Source: Pholiota molesta (taxonomy: Eukaryota > Basidiomycota > Agaricomycetes > Agaricales > Strophariaceae). Taken from it: 64,000 nt of DNA. Shown in pieces: positions 59,023 to 64,000 of the stretch; the stretch's first letter is position 1; each line of letters starts with the position of its first letter. A program made the position numbers and the translations under genes. The notes under the pieces were generated by a model, which was given only the letters and a program-made list of their open reading frames with translations, had not been told where the DNA came from and made no database searches. The stretch is taken from positions 1 to 64,000 of the forward strand of contig JACGCK010000184.1 of assembly GCA_014925825.1 (NCBI GenBank). Reading direction: 5' to 3'.

Positions 59023-59201
59023 TAATTTTTGCCCGACATGTGACTCACTCGAGTGAGAGGAATATTTAAGACAAACTGACTTGTTTTCGGTTTGTTTTTC
59101 TCCTCTCACTTCCTCAACTCGCTCTTTGCAGAGGCTCGTTATCTCAATTTCAGTCACTCCGAATTTTCATTCCATCGTTACACTCAAACGCCAATTTACC
59201 A

Positions 59202-60611
59202 ATGAGCTATGAAGCATCTTTCGTCAGTAGTGTTCCCATCAGCGGACAGTCTACCAGTCCAAATGATGGCGGATCACGACCCGAAAACGCCCCCGAGCCT
59301 ACTGCTCCGAATGTCCAGTCCCGAGCGGACGACAGGAGGGTCGAGGCAATCTCTCAGCGAATTGACACACGACTCGTCAATGACATCGATAAATATATCG
59401 CCGATTTTAGAGACGGAAAATTGTCCAAACCGAGGACCATCGCCCTCATCACATCAAGGTTGGACTTCAAAGGTGGGGGAGATGTGGACGAGTCTCAGAA
59501 AGAGGCGGCCCTCGGAGAGTTCCTCGGAATTCTCAATTCTATCCAACGACTTGAGGCCGAAGCAGCCAGAAGAGGCGCTCATGCCGCCGCAGGACTCAAT
59601 CAGCCCGCGTCCACTCAAGCGCCCGTTCAAGCGCCCGCTGAGCCTGCTGGAGCGCCTCCGAACGCCATCGACCAAGAAGTCGAGTCACTCCTCGAAAGTA
59701 TTTCACCTTCGAAGAAGCGAGGAAAAGGGAATGACGAAGACTCTGATGGAGAGAATGGGGGGTCTGGAAGTGAAGGAGAAGGTCAATCCAATAAGAAGCG
59801 GAAGTTATACGAACGGGACATGCCATGGTTCAAGCGCGAACTTACAGCAAGACAACACACCAACCCCAGCTGCGCCGAGACACGACGAATCCTCGGGCTG
59901 CTCGGAAACGATATCGCGACGGTCAAACGTTGGATCCAGCAATCGACCGCGGCACCTCCAGGATTCCCAAGCTCTGAATGGGAGAATATCGCCCGTGGAA
60001 ACGCCGTCGACCTCGACAAGGTGTTCTCCGCACTGCATCTCGTCGCGCCTACTAAAGAGAACGTTGGACGCGTGGGATCGACTACGATCAGTCTCGGCGA
60101 CACCGAACCGCTCAGAAAAATTCAGACGAGTGGAGACTGGTTCGCCGCCTGGAGAGAGGCCGCAAAAGCGACCGCGTTTGTCTTCCCGCACCGACACGAC
60201 GAACTTTTCGACTATGGAGACTATATCAGTAGAGAATTTTCCGCCAAAGTGCCGTCCGCTCACCGCAAGATCATCTTGTACGACGCTGCCGTCAGAAACA
60301 TGGTCGGAGGTGGGCAGAGCATCCTCCTTACGGACCGAGACAAATTCAATCACATCTACTCGGCAATCATCCCCGCAGATGGAATCCAATCTGATGTGGG
60401 ACGATCAGGGCCATCAACTTCTCGTCCCGGATCACGCAGCCGCGGATCAGAGATCTGCAAGCACTTCAACGCAGTCTATTGCCCTGACGGAACCGCCTGC
60501 AAGTACAAGCACATCTGCAAGCGATGCAAGAAACAAGGTCACGGACAACACGAATGCTCGGATGGCGGAAAGGAAGCTGAAGGAAAGGCTGGCGCGAGGG
60601 CTTCGGCCTAA
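59202..60611 (+). CDS. Ngaro-type ORF1, Gag-like protein with zinc fingers
   Basis: 469 aa from ATG at 59202 to TAA. The N-terminal 200 residues are charged and Ala/Gln/Pro-rich, with a basic cluster (SNKKRKLYERD). The central region (DMPWFKRELTARQHTNP, AAVRNMVGGGQSILL) is likely the capsid part. The C-terminus has a CCCH-like knuckle pair: CKHFNAVYCPDGTACKYKH (from about residue 419) followed by CKRCKKQGHGQHEC. Similar fingers end ORF1 of other YR retroelements, where they bind the element RNA. It overlaps the long open frame of ORF2. Confidence 0.82.
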   Translation: MSYEASFVSSVPISGQSTSPNDGGSRPENAPEPTAPNVQSRADDRRVEAISQRIDTRLVNDIDKYIADFRDGKLSKPRTIALITSRLDFKGGGDVDESQKEAALGEFLGILNSIQRLEAEAARRGAHAAAGLNQPASTQAPVQAPAEPAGAPPNAIDQEVESLLESISPSKKRGKGNDEDSDGENGGSGSEGEGQSNKKRKLYERDMPWFKRELTARQHTNPSCAETRRILGLLGNDIATVKRWIQQSTAAPPGFPSSEWENIARGNAVDLDKVFSALHLVAPTKENVGRVGSTTISLGDTEPLRKIQTSGDWFAAWREAAKATAFVFPHRHDELFDYGDYISREFSAKVPSAHRKIILYDAAVRNMVGGGQSILLTDRDKFNHIYSAIIPADGIQSDVGRSGPSTSRPGSRSRGSEICKHFNAVYCPDGTACKYKHICKRCKKQGHGQHECSDGGKEAEGKAGARASA

Positions 60612-62427
60612 GTTCCTTCGCCACAATCTGTGGGCTGCTGGCGAGTACTCCAGTTCTCGTTCCGTTGCAGACTGGACCGAGACAGCAGAGCCCTTACCGG
60701 CCCCGCCTCAAACCGAACTGGATGACCCTATCGTAAAGAAGACCATCGAAGAAAATCCGCATTTATTCAAGATCGTTACACCCATCAACGTCGACCGTTT
60801 CGAAGAATTACTACGTGATCACCCAAACCCTGCTTTTGTTGCGTCTGTGTGCCGCGGCCTTCGCGAGGGTTTCTGGCCTTGGGCCGATACCCACAAAGAG
60901 GGCTATCCGGTTACCCATGACGCTTCCCTACCCCCACCCCGTGAAGAACGAGAAGCCGCGTTTCTTGAAGCCCAGCGACAGGAGGAAGTTGCTAAAGGTC
61001 GTTTTTCCCCATCTTTCGGACCTGATCTTCTCCCTGGCATGTACAGTATGCCCGTCCACGCTGTACCCAAACCAAATTCTTCAGACCTTCGCATGGTCAC
61101 AGACCAGAGTGCAGGATCATTCTCGTTAAACTCAATGATTCCGCGCGACGCGATCTCTGGGTACCCGTTGGACAACATGAAACGTCTAGGCGATATCCTT
61201 CTTCATATCCGCAAGACCGAGGGCGATGGCCGTCTAGTCATGGTCAAGTCCGACGTCGCTGAAGCTTACCGTTTGATGCCTATGCATCCTCATTGGCAGA
61301 TCAAACAAGTCAACACCATCAATGGATCCCGCAACGTCGACAGAAACAACGCTTTTGGCGGGAGGGGCTCTGGATGCATATGGATCGCCTTCAACGGCCT
61401 TGTGACTTGGATAGCTATCCACGTCAAAGGGCTCATCTGGTTATGCGTTTATTCTGACGACTCCTTTATGCCCGAATGGAGCGATCGGATTACCTGGGAC
61501 CCTGTCCTCCAGAAGGAGCTGCCATCCAGTCAAGTCAAGCTTCTCGAACTTTGGCGGGAGTTGGGAATTCCCTACAAAGAAAAGAAGCAACTTTCGGGTT
61601 CCCCGCTTACCATCATTGGAATCGACGTCGACCCTAACGCAATGACACTCACATTACCCCCTAAAGCGCGCGAAGATCTGTTGGATGAGATTACCGATTT
61701 TTGCAGCCTACCAGAGGGGTCCCGAGGGGTTAAGCATACCCTTCGTCGATGGCAACGCTTGGCGGGATGGCTTAATTGGGCTTTCAACGTTTACCCCCTC
61801 CTTCGCCCATGCCTCAATAATTTCTATCCCAAGATCGCGGGGAAAGACGCTCCAAATCAATTCATTTGGACTAATGTCCCCGTACGGCACGACTTAGAGT
61901 GGGCTGCAAGTCACATTCGCGCATCCGATGGCGTTCACCTACTTCGATCCATAGACTGGGGCCTTGAAGATGCTGATGCTGTGATTTTTTGCGACGCGTG
62001 CCTGGAGGGTATGGGTTTCTGGTACCCAGACAAGAACGACGGTTTTTATTCACCAGTGCCCTCCCCTGCGGGTGACGAGTTCATCTCTGTCTACGAAGCA
62101 TTGTGCATTCTCTCTGCACTCCAACACGCAGCCACTTCCTATCCCACCCCTAGTCGTTTCATCATTTTCACCGACAACACCAACACGGTCGACATGTTTG
62201 CATCCCTACGTGCACAGCCGAAGTACAACGAGATCCTCAAGACTTCAGTCGATATACGCCTGGCGACGGATCATCAACTCCGTGTACTTCATGTTCCTGG
62301 TGATCGAAATGACGTCGCCGACTTTATATCACGTCATCAGTTTGCCCGCGCACTCGCCATCTGTCCCCAACTCACATTCCACTTTTTCGAACCCCCTCGA
62401 GTGACGCTGGGGGCAGCCAAGTCATGA
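60562..62427 (+). CDS. Ngaro-type ORF2, reverse transcriptase and RNase H
   Basis: The proposed start is ATG at 60562, overlapping ORF1 by 50 nt, giving 621 aa; the frame is in fact open from 59209. The RT has KSDVAEAYRLMPMHP (Asp about 231) and YSDD (about 297-300), the Y-x-DD active site. The RNase H-like part has FCDACLEGMGFW, a Glu in SVYEALCIL, FTDNTNTVDMF and NDVADFIS, i.e. the acidic D-E-D-D set. There is no protease or integrase. The stop overlaps the start of ORF3 in an ATGA. ORF2 would copy element RNA into DNA. Confidence 0.85.
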   Translation: MAERKLKERLARGLRPKFLRHNLWAAGEYSSSRSVADWTETAEPLPAPPQTELDDPIVKKTIEENPHLFKIVTPINVDRFEELLRDHPNPAFVASVCRGLREGFWPWADTHKEGYPVTHDASLPPPREEREAAFLEAQRQEEVAKGRFSPSFGPDLLPGMYSMPVHAVPKPNSSDLRMVTDQSAGSFSLNSMIPRDAISGYPLDNMKRLGDILLHIRKTEGDGRLVMVKSDVAEAYRLMPMHPHWQIKQVNTINGSRNVDRNNAFGGRGSGCIWIAFNGLVTWIAIHVKGLIWLCVYSDDSFMPEWSDRITWDPVLQKELPSSQVKLLELWRELGIPYKEKKQLSGSPLTIIGIDVDPNAMTLTLPPKAREDLLDEITDFCSLPEGSRGVKHTLRRWQRLAGWLNWAFNVYPLLRPCLNNFYPKIAGKDAPNQFIWTNVPVRHDLEWAASHIRASDGVHLLRSIDWGLEDADAVIFCDACLEGMGFWYPDKNDGFYSPVPSPAGDEFISVYEALCILSALQHAATSYPTPSRFIIFTDNTNTVDMFASLRAQPKYNEILKTSVDIRLATDHQLRVLHVPGDRNDVADFISRHQFARALAICPQLTFHFFEPPRVTLGAAKS

Positions 62428-63434
62428 TCTCTTCCGGGGTTCGCTCCAGGCAGCGCCAACGCCAAGCCTGGACACGCGAACGCCTGATCCACAGGCGCGC
62501 AGTAGCGCTCGGGCAGGCGATCGACACAGGGACATGGAAGAATTATGGCTCAGCTTTAAACTCGTACCTCGACTTCATTCGACTTCACGATTTCCCCGTA
62601 GACCCGACACCTGACACCCTCTCCTTTTACACTGTTTGGAAGTCTTCCCATCTCAAACCTGACTCCGTCAGTTCTTATTTATCGGGAATTTGCCAGCAAC
62701 TTGAGCCGTATTTCCCAGACGTCCGCAAAAATCGAAATTCGCCTTTGGTCCACCGCACGATGCAAGGTTGTCGGCGCTTACATGGTTCTCCCACGATCCG
62801 TAAGCGGGCGCTTACCGTTCAGGACCTTGAGCGCGTCGTCAACTATTACGCGCGCTCAACTAGGCACGATGATCTCCTGTTTATGGCCATGCTACTAACA
62901 GGGTTCTTCGCCTTGATGCGTCTAGGAGAACTATCATACCCCGATGACCTCAGCCTGCGCGATCCTCGAAAAGTCACGACTCGTGCATCAGTAAAAATCG
63001 AAGGCGATATCTATCAATTTTTCCTGCCAGCTCACAAGGCAGACAAATTCTTTGAGGGAAATATTGTGATGGTTCGGCGCAACTCAACAAAAGCTGACCC
63101 TTTCTCCATTTTCGTTAAATACTTGGAGTCTCGGGATCGCGCTTTCCCTTACAACTCGGCGCTCTGGTTAACGAGTAGAGGTCAAGTCCCGACTCGATCA
63201 TTCTTCATGCGTCGAATCAAATCATTCTTCCAGAAAGACGTTGGTGGACACTCCATGCGCGCCGGTGGGGCCACGTTTATGGCAGAGTGCGGATGTCCAC
63301 CCTCCCTTATTCAAGCCACGGGTCGATGGGCATCGGACACTTTCCAGGTGTATATTCGGAAAAACCCCGTCCTTCTTCAAGCACTCTTATTTGCACGAGA
63401 CAAGCGTCAGGTGGCCTATTCACATTCGTCTTAA
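62424..63434 (+). CDS. Ngaro-type ORF3, tyrosine recombinase
   Basis: 336 aa. The N-terminal half resembles a SAM-like core-binding domain (TWKNYGSALNSYLDFIRLHD). The catalytic residues of the family are visible: Arg166 (LMRLGEL), His276 and Arg279 (HSMRAGG), Trp302 in GRWASDTF, and the nucleophile Tyr310 (FQVYIRKNP). The enzyme would integrate a circular DNA intermediate by recombination without target duplication. The ATG overlaps the ORF2 stop (ATGA at 62424-62427), suggesting coupled reinitiation. Confidence 0.9.
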   Translation: MISSGVRSRQRQRQAWTRERLIHRRAVALGQAIDTGTWKNYGSALNSYLDFIRLHDFPVDPTPDTLSFYTVWKSSHLKPDSVSSYLSGICQQLEPYFPDVRKNRNSPLVHRTMQGCRRLHGSPTIRKRALTVQDLERVVNYYARSTRHDDLLFMAMLLTGFFALMRLGELSYPDDLSLRDPRKVTTRASVKIEGDIYQFFLPAHKADKFFEGNIVMVRRNSTKADPFSIFVKYLESRDRAFPYNSALWLTSRGQVPTRSFFMRRIKSFFQKDVGGHSMRAGGATFMAECGCPPSLIQATGRWASDTFQVYIRKNPVLLQALLFARDKRQVAYSHSS

Positions 63435-63571
63435 GTACTCCTCACATCACCATTTCGGTTCATCATCTCGCCCTATTTTTTCCTTTCCCCTACTTTTTAT
63501 TCAACCTTTTATCTTTTTTCTTGCATCTTCAATTTTCCTCCATCATCTTCGCCTCATTTTTCTTAAAGCTT

Positions 63572-63589
63572 AAAAAAAAAAAAAAAAAA
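63572..63589 (+). repeat. Poly(A) tract after the tyrosine recombinase ORF
   Basis: An uninterrupted run of about 18 A residues preceded by TTAAAGCTT. It is inside the element, before the right direct repeat, so it is not a retroposition tail at a target junction. Confidence 0.8.
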
Positions 63590-63793
63590 ACCTTGATTAC
63601 TTATTATCATTTCATTTTCTTTAGGGCTTTTATAGCCGTACCGTACTCATAGACGAATAAATCAGCGAGGTGTCTGGCGTCGAGCCGACACCTTGCCTTT
63701 TTTGGCCTAAACCTGATTCGCTGTTCTCTTCTGCTCTCACGTGCACTCACCAACTTTCGCCTCTGCAAACCCAAAGAGTCCAGGTAGAATTGG

Positions 63794-64000
63794 TCGGGTT
63801 TAAATATCATTTACTCTAGTCCAATTATGCCGACACAGACTCGTGGTCACATGCGAAATTTCCCATACTGGTCCTACCGTATGGATGACTGTCATTGTGC
63901 TGGCCATGCCGCGCAATAATATTATTTGGCCACGCTGAGCTGGTCAGACCGCTCATTGCGAGACTGCCACACTTTATTTAGAAAGTCCCTCTTACTGGGT
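63794..64000 (+). repeat. Right direct repeat (A2) of the Ngaro-type element, cut by window end
   Basis: Identical to 58816-59022. The sequence between ORF3 and this repeat (63435-63793) probably contains the B1 unit. Confidence 0.9.

Larger units (their letters stand above)
58816..64000 (+). mobile_element. Ngaro/DIRS-type tyrosine-recombinase retrotransposon, right end beyond window
   Basis: A TCGGGTTTAAATATCATTTA repeat starts at 58816 and again at 63794. The 207 bp that can be compared (58816-59022 and 63794-64000) are identical and collinear. Between them lie three plus-strand ORFs: Gag-like, RT/RNase H and tyrosine recombinase. There is no DDE integrase or aspartic protease, which with the direct repeats fits the Ngaro group (split direct repeats A1-B1A2B2) rather than inverted-repeat DIRS1. 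No stop or frameshift is seen. The last repeat unit (B2) must lie outside the window. Confidence 0.88.

Overview
The window looks like nuclear DNA of a basidiomycete fungus, probably an agaricomycete. The evidence is dense short GT-AG introns (mostly 46-67 nt), Ty3/gypsy elements with a C-terminal chromodomain, a Ngaro/DIRS-type tyrosine-recombinase retrotransposon, and a fungal gene set. This placement is inferred from content; no sequence was searched.

The first 46.4 kb is a transposon graveyard with almost no host genes. From the left: an inverted 1.5 kb duplicate carrying hAT-like element family 1 (1-1514 and 8655-10169); simple and tandem repeats (2858-3910); a decayed Ty3/gypsy pol (4310-6672); copies of an unclassified 2-kb repeat ('Rep-D', 6791-10169, 10184-16110, 39556-41651), one of which hosts a 5'-truncated LINE and another repeat ('Rep-C'); an 8.5 kb element bounded by about 1.5 kb inverted repeats made of CAGTGGT/ACCACTG satellite, with two nested Ty1/copia remnants inside (16274-24808); hAT-like family 2 and Rep-C pieces (26013-27975, 36130-38913); a chromovirus-type gypsy with extra 3' reading frames and a candidate 3' LTR (29610-35119); a second gypsy on the minus strand split by two insertions (35249-41830); a third hAT-like family (41890-42619); and a foldback CACTA-like element with a second one nested inside it (44483-46442).

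From 46.6 to 58.3 kb the DNA changes abruptly into a compact block of five intact, intron-containing host genes. They are a two-RRM Hrp1-like RNA-binding protein (minus), a VHS-GAT trafficking adaptor (minus), a GH3 beta-N-acetylglucosaminidase-like enzyme (minus), an uncharacterised probable nuclear protein (plus) and a LIMK/TKL-like protein kinase with a C-terminal C1-like zinc finger (plus). Splice junctions were traced by hand, and every gene stays in frame from ATG to stop. The genes show no obvious common pathway.

The right edge (58816-64000) is an apparently intact Ngaro-type retrotransposon: Gag-like ORF1, reverse transcriptase/RNase H ORF2 and tyrosine recombinase ORF3, with a perfect direct repeat (207 bp visible) at both ends. 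It looks young and possibly active, unlike the other autonomous elements here. Many in-frame stops in the decayed elements are TGA at positions where arginine is expected, a pattern suggesting C-to-T decay at CpG (methylation or RIP-like).
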